A stretch of DNA of 64,000 nucleotides, taken from assembly GCA_016714465.1 (NCBI GenBank), contig JADKDT010000016.1, forward strand, positions 1 to 64,000, in the 5' to 3' direction. The notes below the pieces were generated by a model. That model was not told where the DNA came from and made no database searches. It was given only the letters and a program-made list of their open reading frames with translations. Below, piece by piece: positions 17,333 through 25,197 of this stretch. The DNA is from Candidatus Brachythrix odensensis (GTDB taxonomy: Bacteria; Chloroflexota; Anaerolineae; J036; Brachytrichaceae). Position numbers and translations under genes: made by a program. Within the stretch, counting starts at the first letter, position 1. The number at the start of each line of letters is the position of its first letter.

Positions 17333-18544
17333 ATGACGCTGCCCTTGAGCGGACTCCGCGTGCTGGAGTTCACCCACGCCATCATGGGCCCTGCCTGCGG
17401 CCTGGTTCTGGCCGATCTCGGGGCTGAAGTAATCCGAGTCGAGAAGACCCCGGACGGCGACGACACCCGCCGGCTCAAAGGCTTTGGCACGGGCTACTAC
17501 CCATTCTTCAATCGCAACAAGAAGAGTGTGGTGGTTGATCTGAAGTCCGATGGCGGCCGCGAGATCGTCGAACGCCTGGTTCTGTCCGCCGATGCGCTGA
17601 TTGAGAACTTCGCGCCCGGAACGATGGATCGTCTTGGTCTGGGATATGCCGCGACGCGCGCCGTGAATCCGCGCCTGATCTATTGCGCCCTCAAGGGCTT
17701 CCTCAGCGGTCCGTACGAGGCGCGTGTGGCCCTGGACGAGGTTGCCCAAATGATGAGCGGGTTGGCCTACATGACCGGGCCGGTCGGCCAGCCATTGCGC
17801 GCGGGCGCGTCGGTGATCGACATCATGGGCGCCACGTATGGGGCGATGGCCGTAATCCTGGCGCTGCGCGAACGCGACACAACCGGCCAGGGGCAGCTTG
17901 TCCAAAGTGGGCTGTTTGAGACCGCCGCATTTGTGATGGGCCATCACATGGCCTATGCCGCGCTGTCGAGCGAACCGATTCCGCCCATGCCGGCCAGGGT
18001 GAGCGCCTGGAGCATCTACCGTGTCTTCGCCTGTGCCGGAGGTGAGCAGATTTTTGTCGGGGTGACGAGCGACAAACACTGGCGCGCGTTCTGCGGCGTG
18101 TTCGGTCAGGAAGACCTGGGCGCGGATCCGCGACTGAGCAGCAACAACGATCGCATCCGCGAGCGGGCGTGGCTGTTGCCCAGGATCGAAATGCTGTTCG
18201 CGACGATGACCCGTGCCGAGGCGCTGGAAGCCTGCGGGCGGGCTGGCATTCCTTTCGCTCCGGTCGCCCGGCCGGAAGACCTTTTCGACGACCCGCATTT
18301 GAACGCGGGGGGGTATCTCGTGGAGACTGAAGTGGCCGAGGGTGTGCGGGCGAAATTGCCGCGCCTGCCCATGGCGATGGCGGCGCAACGCCCGGACCGC
18401 GGAAGCGACCCGCCCGGGATCGGCGCTGACACGCGCGATGTCTTGGCGAGCTTGGGCTACGGCGTTGAGGCAATCGATGCTTTGGCTGCAAGTGGGGCAA
18501 TCAGGGTGACAGGCGATCAGGCCAGTCCTGAAAGGGGAGAATAG
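17333..18544 (+). CDS. CaiB/BaiF family III CoA-transferase 1
   Basis: This 403-residue protein shows the family III layout: LSGLRVLEFTHAIMGPACG at the start, VEKTPDGDDTRR and NRNKKSVVVDLKS for CoA binding, and an Asp in VALDEVAQMMSG at the position of the catalytic aspartate that forms the mixed anhydride. Such enzymes move CoA from a donor thioester to a carboxylic acid. In this cluster it would activate the product of the LeuCD-like enzyme or the acid that the lyases later cleave. ATG at 17333 is used; the frame is open further upstream but that part overlaps the lipocalin gene and lacks similarity. Confidence 0.88.
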   Translation: MTLPLSGLRVLEFTHAIMGPACGLVLADLGAEVIRVEKTPDGDDTRRLKGFGTGYYPFFNRNKKSVVVDLKSDGGREIVERLVLSADALIENFAPGTMDRLGLGYAATRAVNPRLIYCALKGFLSGPYEARVALDEVAQMMSGLAYMTGPVGQPLRAGASVIDIMGATYGAMAVILALRERDTTGQGQLVQSGLFETAAFVMGHHMAYAALSSEPIPPMPARVSAWSIYRVFACAGGEQIFVGVTSDKHWRAFCGVFGQEDLGADPRLSSNNDRIRERAWLLPRIEMLFATMTRAEALEACGRAGIPFAPVARPEDLFDDPHLNAGGYLVETEVAEGVRAKLPRLPMAMAAQRPDRGSDPPGIGADTRDVLASLGYGVEAIDALAASGAIRVTGDQASPERGE

Positions 18545-18549
18545 GCAAC

Positions 18550-20010
18550 ATGCTTGATCTGCTGGTGAAGAATGTCCGCATCGCGCGACCCAACAAGCGC
18601 GGGCTCAAAAAAGTCGATCTTGGAATCCAGGGTGGCCGTTTTGTCCGGATCGAACCTGCCATCCCCGATAGCGATGCAAAGCGCGTCCACGACGCGCACG
18701 GTCTGCTCGGCTTTCCCGGCGCCATCGACGCCCACACCCATGTCGGGATCTACCGGCATCCGCACGAGGATGCGCCGAGCGAGTCGGCGGCAGCCGCATC
18801 CGGCGGGGTGACGGCGCTGCTGACCTATGTCCGGACAGGCAGCCTGTATCTCAACATGGGCGGCTCGGAGCGCACTTTCTTCCCGGAGTTGCTGCGCCAA
18901 TCGCGAGGGCGCTATCACGTCGACTATGGCTATCACGTGTCGCCGATCGAGGGCGGGCAGATCGCCGAGATGGATTACCTGCTCAAGCAGGGCGCGCCCA
19001 ACTTTGGCGAAGTATTCATGTTCTACGGCCTGCACGGGCTGCACGGCGTGAGCGACACCCAGTCGCGCTGGCTGATGCTGAATGAGGGCGATCACTATGA
19101 CCTCGCCCATTTCGATTTCATATGCCGCGAGGCTGCCCGCCTGCAGGACAAATACCCGGCGCTTGCGCCCTACATCCAAGTCAGCTTTCACTGCGAGACG
19201 CCGGAGATCCTGCGGGCCTATGAACACCGCATAAGGACCGAGGCGAAGTTGGACGGGCTGAAGGGCTATAGCGCGGCCAGGCCACCGCACAGCGAGGCGA
19301 TTGCCATCTCGATCGTCGGGGCGATGGCCCATGCGGCCGGGCTCAAGCGGGTCAACATTCTGCACATCACCTCGCGCGAGGCGATGGATGCCGCCCTGGC
19401 CTGTCGGACCGCTTACCCAGATGTGGACTTTGGTTTCGAGACGACGGCCGGCCATCTATTGCTCGACACCGACTGCGCTCAGGGCGCGCTGGCCAAGGTC
19501 AATCCGCCCATTCGATCGCGGGCCGATGTCGAGTACCTTTGGGAGCGGGTCAAGGACGGCACGCTCGAATGGGTGATCACCGACCACGCCAATTGCCCGC
19601 TCGATCAGAAGGTGGACGCCGCCGACGCAGACAACGTGTGGAAGGCCAAGGCCGGTTTTGGCGGGACGGAATTCCTGCTGCCGGGAATCTACAGCGAGGC
19701 CACCAGGCGCGGTCTGTCGCCCAATCGGGTGGCCGAGCTGGTGAGCTGGGTACCCTCGCGCCGCTTTGGGGTGCTGAACAAGGGCGACATCGCCGAGGGC
19801 TTTGACGCCGACCTGGCGCTGCTCGATCCGAACGAGACCTGGACGGTCCGCGCGGCGGACTCGCTCTCGCAGCAGGGCTATACGCCGTTTGAAGGGCTGG
19901 CGCTAAAGGGGCGAGTCAAGACCACCTTCCTGCGTGGGCGCAAGGTCTTCGATGGCGGCAAGATCGCGGGCGGCATGTCCGGGCGCTATCTCAAGCGGCC
20001 ATGCGCGTGA
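18550..20010 (+). CDS. Hydantoinase/dihydropyrimidinase-type amidohydrolase, bridging Lys replaced
   Basis: The 486-residue enzyme begins with the short beta-sandwich (LLVKNVRIARPNKR) and the metal motif GAIDAHTHVG near residue 60. Later ligands are His in SFHCETPE, His in ILHITSREAMD and Asp in VITDHANC. The carbamylated Lys that bridges two metals in hydantoinases, usually in an FKxFM segment, is Glu here (NFGEVFMFYG). The enzyme belongs to the cyclic amidohydrolases (hydantoinase, allantoinase, dihydroorotase) but may use a Glu bridge or a single metal. It probably opens a cyclic amide, imide or ureide at the head of the pathway. It lies 5 bp after the CoA-transferase. Confidence 0.85.
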   Translation: MLDLLVKNVRIARPNKRGLKKVDLGIQGGRFVRIEPAIPDSDAKRVHDAHGLLGFPGAIDAHTHVGIYRHPHEDAPSESAAAASGGVTALLTYVRTGSLYLNMGGSERTFFPELLRQSRGRYHVDYGYHVSPIEGGQIAEMDYLLKQGAPNFGEVFMFYGLHGLHGVSDTQSRWLMLNEGDHYDLAHFDFICREAARLQDKYPALAPYIQVSFHCETPEILRAYEHRIRTEAKLDGLKGYSAARPPHSEAIAISIVGAMAHAAGLKRVNILHITSREAMDAALACRTAYPDVDFGFETTAGHLLLDTDCAQGALAKVNPPIRSRADVEYLWERVKDGTLEWVITDHANCPLDQKVDAADADNVWKAKAGFGGTEFLLPGIYSEATRRGLSPNRVAELVSWVPSRRFGVLNKGDIAEGFDADLALLDPNETWTVRAADSLSQQGYTPFEGLALKGRVKTTFLRGRKVFDGGKIAGGMSGRYLKRPCA

Positions 20011-20030
20011 GCGCCCCCTTTGCGCGTTTG

Positions 20031-20105
20031 CACCACAAAGGCACAAAGACACAAAGGACTCCACTTGCTTTCTTTGTGCCTTTGTGCCTTTGTGCCTTTG
20101 TGGTG
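20031..20105. repeat. Inverted repeat of 8-bp GCACAAAG units
   Basis: The left arm (20031-20056) has CACCACAAAG followed by two 8-bp units of the GCACAAAG type. The right arm (20072-20104) has four CTTTGTGC-type units ending in GGTG. The arms can form a long hairpin around a short spacer. It separates the hydantoinase gene from the amidase gene and may act as a transcript stabiliser or partial terminator. Similar repeats are scattered in many environmental bacterial genomes. Confidence 0.85.
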
Positions 20106-20133
20106 AAATACCTGATTGTCCGCGAGGAGCCCC

Positions 20134-20775
20134 ATGAGTGAATCCCTTCTTCATAACTACGCTGGCGTCTTCGACGGCCGGATCGGCTTCGGCAAACGCG
20201 CGGCCATTCTCGTCATCGATTTCATCCGGGCCTACACTACGCCCGGAGCGCCGCTGTATGCGGCCCCGGTGGTTGAGGCGGTGCGTGAGACCGTGGACGT
20301 GCTGGCGGCTGCCCGGCGCGACGGGGTGCTGCTGGTGGTCTACACCCGGGTGATCTACAGCCCGAGCGGCATCGACGGCGGCATCTTCGTGCAGAAGGTG
20401 CCGGTGCTGCGCACGATGGTCGAGGGCGAACCGCTGGCTGAGATCGTGCCCGAACTGCCGCCAGCTGCGACGGACGTCATCCTCAACAAGCAGTACGCCA
20501 GCGCCTTCTTCGGCACGTCGCTGGCGGCGATGCTGACCGCCCAGGGCGTGGACACCGTCATCATCACCGGTTGTTCGACCAGTGGCTGTGTGCGGGCGAC
20601 GGCGGTGGACGGGATGCAATACGGTTTCCGAGTCATCGTCCCGCGCGAATGCGTCGGCGACCGGCGCGTGGAACCGCACGAGGCGAATCTGTTTGACATC
20701 AATTCGAAGTATGGCGATGTGGTCTCGCGCGCGGAGACGCTCGCCTGGTTGGAGGCATTGCCATCGTCACCTTGA
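20134..20775 (+). CDS. Isochorismatase-family amidohydrolase (N-carbamoylsarcosine amidase-like)
   Basis: The 213-residue product has the family triad: Asp in ILVIDFIRAY, Lys in ILNKQYASAFFGT and Cys in ITGCSTSGCVRATA. This set is typical of cysteine hydrolases acting on carbamoyl or amide groups (N-carbamoylsarcosine amidase, maleamate amidohydrolase). Next to a hydantoinase-type enzyme, release of ammonia from a carbamoyl or amide product is the natural guess. ATG at 20134 is chosen because GAGGAG lies 4-5 bp upstream; an in-frame TTG at 20116 has no ribosome site. The stop overlaps the TTG start of the next gene. Confidence 0.85.
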   Translation: MSESLLHNYAGVFDGRIGFGKRAAILVIDFIRAYTTPGAPLYAAPVVEAVRETVDVLAAARRDGVLLVVYTRVIYSPSGIDGGIFVQKVPVLRTMVEGEPLAEIVPELPPAATDVILNKQYASAFFGTSLAAMLTAQGVDTVIITGCSTSGCVRATAVDGMQYGFRVIVPRECVGDRRVEPHEANLFDINSKYGDVVSRAETLAWLEALPSSP

Positions 20776-21549
20776 TCGTCATTGATGGGCTGCGGCCCGA
20801 CGCCATCGATGCGGCAGATTGCCCCAATCTGCGCGGGCTGCGCGCGCGCAGCGCCAGCACGATGCAGGCCCGCACGGTCATGCCATCGATCACACTGCCC
20901 TGCCACATGAGCCTGTTTCACTCGGTGCCGCCGACGCGGCATGGCATTACGACAAACACCTGGTCGCCGATGGCCCGCCCGATCCCGGGCATCGTCGACG
21001 CGGCGCATGGCTTTGGGCGAAGGTCGGCGATGTTCTTCAATTGGGAAACGCTGCGCGACCTCGCCCGCCCTGAGAAGCAGGCATTCTCGTTCTTCACTTA
21101 TCACAACTACGACCCGCACTCGGATCAGGCTGTGGCTGATGCCGCGGCGGTGTGGATCCCCCGCCAGGACCTTGACTTTGCCTTTGTCTATCTTGGGATG
21201 GTCGATGAGATGGGTCATCGCCACGGCTGGATGCACGACGGTTACCTGCGCCAGGTCGAGCTGACCGATATGGCGCTTGGCGACGGTGCTGGCAGCCTTG
21301 CCGCAGGATGGCCATGTGCTGCTGCAGTCGGATCACGGCGGCCACGATCGCAGTCATGGCACCGAGCTTGATGCGGACATGCTGATCCCGTGGATGCTGG
21401 CGGGCCCTGGGATCAATATCGGCCAGGAGCTGGGCGATCCCGTCAGCATCCTTGACACCGCCCCGACCCTGGCCAAGCTGCTCGAGGTCGATCCCCCGCG
21501 CGACTGGGAAGGTCGTGTTGTGGAAGAAGCTTGGGCCGCTGAAAAATGA
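20772..21549 (+). CDS. Type I phosphodiesterase/alkaline-phosphatase superfamily protein, split by a frameshift
   Basis: The N-terminal frame holds the metal Asp in MIVIDGLRPD, the nucleophile Thr in PSITLPCHMSLFHSVPPTRHG and MVDEMGHRHGWMHD. It breaks near 21272-21278, and the second frame continues VLAALPQDGHVLLQSDHGGHD with the last metal Asp-His pair, through to 21549. Together about 258 residues, typical of bacterial nucleotide pyrophosphatase/phosphodiesterase proteins. The span is one base over a multiple of three. TTG at 20772 overlaps the amidase stop (TTGA). It hydrolyses phosphodiesters or phosphonates, but its role in this cluster is not evident. Confidence 0.75.
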
Positions 21550-21577
21550 CGATGAGGCATGACGAACGACGAAAACT

Positions 21578-22770
21578 ATGAAAGCACTTGACGGACTCCG
21601 GATGATCGACCTGACCCACATGCTGAGTGGGCCGTACTGCGGCATGCTGCTGGCCGACCTGGGGGTGGAGACGATCAAGGTCGAGCCGCCTGGCAGCGGC
21701 GAGGGCACCCGTCGGCTGCTGGCAGGAGACGCGCGCTACCACCGGGACGGCATGAACGCTTACTTTCTCACCCTTAATCGGAACAAGAAAAGCGTGACGA
21801 TGAATCTCAAGTCGTCCGAAGGGCTGGCGTTGTTCTACGAGCTCGTCCGCGACGTCGATATCGTACTGGACAACTTCAGCGCCGGGGTGACCGATCGACT
21901 CAAGATCGGGCACGCCCATCTGGCCGCGATCAACCCGCGCATCATCACCTGCACCATTACCGGCTTTGGCGAGAGCGGGCCGGCCCGCGACTGGCCGGCC
22001 TTCGACATGGTCGCCCAGGCCATGGGTGGCGGCATGACCCTGACGGGTAAGCCGGGCGAACCCCAACGCAGCGGCATCCCCATCGGCGACCTGGGCGGCG
22101 GGCTGATGGGCGTGATCGGCATCCTGAGCGCGGTCGTCGCGCGGGCGACGACGGGCCGCGGTCAGCACGTCGATGTCTCGATGCTCGACGCGCAGCTCAG
22201 CCTGCAGAACTACGTGGCAACGATGTATGCAATGTCGGGGGTTGTGCCGGCCGCCGACGCAAACGAGCATCCGGTTCATGTGCCCTACAACACGTTTCCC
22301 ACGGAGGACGGGCACATCATCATCGCCATCATCACCGACGACTTCTGGAAAACCTGATGACCGTTGTGCCCTTGCCCGAGCTGGACACCGAGGAGCACCA
22401 CACCGCGGCCGGCCGGCGGCGCAGCCGGACCCGGATCAATCAGCGCCTGGCCGAGGTCTTTCAGACCGGGACCAAGGCGCATTGGCTCGAGCGCCTGCGC
22501 GCGGCCCGCATTCCCTGCGCGCCGGTCAACACGGTCGCCGACGCCGTCGAGCAGCCTCAGACACTTGCCCGCAACATGATGGTCGACGTGAACCTGTTGA
22601 CTGGTGAAACGGTTCGGATGCCGGGAAACCCGATCAAGCTGTCCGAGACCAACGCAGAAACGTATTCACCTCCCCCTCGGCTGGGGGCGGACACGGACGA
22701 GGTGCTGACGACGTTGCTGGGAAAGAATGAGGCGCAGCTGTCCCGGCTGCGCGAATTGGGGGCGATCTAG
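21578..22770 (+). CDS. CaiB/BaiF family III CoA-transferase 2, split by a frameshift
   Basis: The first frame carries LDGLRMIDLTHMLSGPYCG, NRNKKSVTMNLKS and the catalytic Asp in WPAFDMVAQAMGGGM, and ends after DDFWKT. In the next frame the protein continues NLMTVVPLPELDTEEH and a normal C-terminal domain with RLRAARIPCAPVNTVADA. The break is the A4 run at 22349-22352; a fifth A would read DDFWKNLM and restore 397 codons. Span arithmetic agrees (one base short of a multiple of three). It is clearly different from the first CoA-transferase, so the cluster has two CoA-transfer steps or two acids. Sequence error is strongly favoured. Confidence 0.85.
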
Positions 22771-22838
22771 CCGATAGTCACCGGAAAGGATCTGCCCAGG
22801 CGAAGCCGGAGCCGATCCTTTCCCAATACCTTACAACC

Positions 22839-23306
22839 ATGCGGACCCTTCAACACGTCAACCCCTCTGGCACCCGAGTGTTCTTCGGCACGCTCACCGG
22901 CGGTGAGAGTCTGCACGAGGCATTCACCGAGATCGTCCAGACCAAATGGATCAAGGCCGCGACGATTGAAATGCTGGGCGGGCTGAGCGAGGTCGAGTTC
23001 ACCGAATACGACTTCGTAAATGAAAGCCGCCGGCCGGCCCTGCGGTTTGAGCGGGCGATGGAGATCGTCAACGGGCATGCAACGGTCTCGCTGTTGGACG
23101 GCAAGCCGCACGTTCATATCCATCTGGCGCTGTCATTCCGCGATCCGGACGCGCCGCATGGGATCGCGGTGATCGGCGGGCACTGCGCCTCCGCCCGCGC
23201 CTTCGCGGTCGAGTTCGTGCTCACCGCCTACGACGGCGCGCCGGTCAGCCGCGGGCTGGACGCTGCGACGGGGTTGCAGTTGTGGGAAATGGGGGAAAGC
23301 GTCTGA
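22839..23306 (+). CDS. PPC/DUF296 domain protein
   Basis: The 155-residue single-domain protein has the PPC (DUF296) core with TGGESLHEAFTEIVQTKWIKAA-like start and the metal-linked His motif HVHIHLALSF followed by GGHC about 20 residues later. In plants this domain is joined to AT-hooks; free bacterial copies form trimers of unknown function and are often called DNA-binding by similarity. No DNA-binding extension is seen here. It is the last plus-strand gene of the catabolic cluster and could be an enzyme-like metal protein instead of a regulator. An ATAC-rich upstream gap of 68 bp separates it from the CoA-transferase. Confidence 0.8.
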   Translation: MRTLQHVNPSGTRVFFGTLTGGESLHEAFTEIVQTKWIKAATIEMLGGLSEVEFTEYDFVNESRRPALRFERAMEIVNGHATVSLLDGKPHVHIHLALSFRDPDAPHGIAVIGGHCASARAFAVEFVLTAYDGAPVSRGLDAATGLQLWEMGESV

Positions 23307-23323
23307 CTCACGAATTCGCAATC

Positions 23324-23500
23324 TATCCGCAGATTTCGCAGATTTCCGCTGATTCCTGTTACCTGTTCGTGCGGCCCATATTCGAATTGGCGGAAATCTG
23401 CGTAATCTGCGGATAAATCCTGCGCTGAAGCGGCAGACATTCCTGGATCAGCACGGGCTTTCGCTGTTTGTCACAGATTACGCAGATTCGCGCAGATTCG
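23324..23500. repeat. AATCTGCG-type inverted repeat region with a third copy in the proS 3' end
   Basis: The 26-bp arm at 23324-23349 pairs with 23390-23415 with a single mismatch around a 40-nt loop. Each arm repeats the CAGATT/AATCTGCG unit. A further copy (CAGATTACGCAGATTCGCGC and onward, 23473-23500) reaches into proS and supplies its stop codon. The region lies between convergent genes and may end transcription from both sides. Confidence 0.85.
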
Positions 23501-25191
23501 ATAGTTCATTTACCAGTGCTTCAAGGGGCACGATCCGCGTCTCGCCCGTCGCCCGAAGACGAAGCTCGGCGCCGCCCGACTGAATCGAGCGCTCTGACAC
23601 GGTGAGCCGTATCGGCATTCCCATGAGGTCGGCGTCGGCGAACTTGACCCCCGGGCTGGCCTCGCGGTCGTCGAAAAGAACCTCAATCCCCGCCGAAATG
23701 AGTTTCGCATAGGCAGTTTCGGCGTGGGCCTTCGCCTCGGCTGACTTGCCAAGCCCGACCAGGTGCACGGCGTATGGGGCGACCTGGGGCGGGAGCATCA
23801 GCCCGCGATCATCGCGGAAGCGCTCGGCCAGGCAGGCCAGCAGGCGGCTGATCCCGATCCCATACGAGCCCATGATGAGCGGCTGCTGCTGGCCTGCTTC
23901 GTCGGTGAACGTCGCGCCCATGGCCGCGCTATAGCGCGTGCCGAGCTGGAAGATGTTGCCGACTTCGATCCCGCGCTTGAGCTCGAGCGCCTGGCCGCAG
24001 ACGGGGCAGGGCGCGCCTTCGTAGACCACGGCGACCGGGCCGACCGCGTCGGGGGTGTAGTCCCTGCCACAGCGCATATTCAGCAGGTGATGGCCCGCCT
24101 CGTTGGCGCCGGCCACCAGCCCATCGGCGGCGGCGACGAGATCGTCTGCGACAACCACCATTCGGGCGCGATCGACTCCAATGGGTGAGGCGTAGCCGGC
24201 ACCGCGCCTGCGGCGGTGATCTCCTCGGTGGTAGCGGTCCTAAGGCGCGCGCGCCCGCCAGGCGCTGGACCTGGGTGTCGTTGGCGTCGTGGTCACCCCC
24301 GCACAAGGGCCATGACGACCTTGCCCGGGCCGGCATCATAGTCGGCCCAGTAGAAGACCGCTTTGGCGGTCGCTCGTGCGTCGATGCCCAGAAATGCGGC
24401 GAGCTCGGCGATCGTCTTCGCCGCGGAGTGGCCACCTTTATCAGCTCGCCACCAGGCGTGGCGAACGCGTCTTTCCTGAACTGGGCCACCTCGCGGTTTG
24501 CGGCCTTGCCGCAGCCCGGGCAGACAGCCAGGGTGTCTTCGCCGATCGGGCTGAGATACATGAACTCGTGGGCGACTTTGCCGCCCATCATCCCCACGTC
24601 GCTGCTGACGTCGATGACGGGCAGCCCCAGCCGGGCGAAGATTCGGTGATAGGCCAGGCGATGGGCTTCGTATTGCTTCTCGAGGCCTTCCCAGGTCGCG
24701 TCAAATGAATACGAGTCCTTCATCGTGAACTCGCGGGTCCGGATCAGACCGCCGCGCGGGCGGGGCTCATCGCGGAACTTGGTCTGGATGTGATAGGCCA
24801 GCATCGGGAGCTGACGATACGAGGTGATGTCGGTCTGGGCGATGGCCGTCATCGGCTCCTCGTGGGTCATGGCCAGGGCGAGGTCGTGCCCGCGCCGGTC
24901 GACGGCCCGGAGCAGCTCATCGCCGACAGTCGCCCAGCGGCCCGAGCGCCGCCACAGCTCGCCCGGGTGGACAACGGGCATCAGCAACTCCTCGCCCCCA
25001 ATGGCGTTCATCTCCTCGCGCACCACGGCTTCGATCTTGCGAATGGCGCGCAGCCCGAGGGGCAGGTAGGAGAAGATGCCGGCGCCGAGCTGGCGGACAT
25101 AGCCGGCCCGCAGCAGGAGTTGATGCGAGACGACTTCGGATTCGGCCGGGGCGGCGCGCAGGGTGGCGCCGAGGTGTATTGAGAGACGCAT
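23478..25191 (-). CDS. proS: Proline--tRNA ligase, split by frameshifts
   Basis: The N-terminal part (from MRLSIHLGATLRAAPAE) has class II motif 1 around QLGAGIFSYLPLGLRAIRKI, TREFTMKDSYSFD of motif 2 and the long bacterial editing insertion. The frame is lost between about 24195 and 24440 within that insertion. The C-terminal part resumes as SPIGVDRARMVVVADDLV, motif 3 GSYGIGISRLLACL and the anticodon-binding domain with VLFDDREASPGVKFADADL. The total is about 570 residues, the size of bacterial-type ProRS. Since proS is essential, several indels here point to poor consensus quality instead of gene loss. The stop codon lies in an AATCTGCG repeat. Confidence 0.92.
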
Positions 25192-25197
25192 GAAGCG

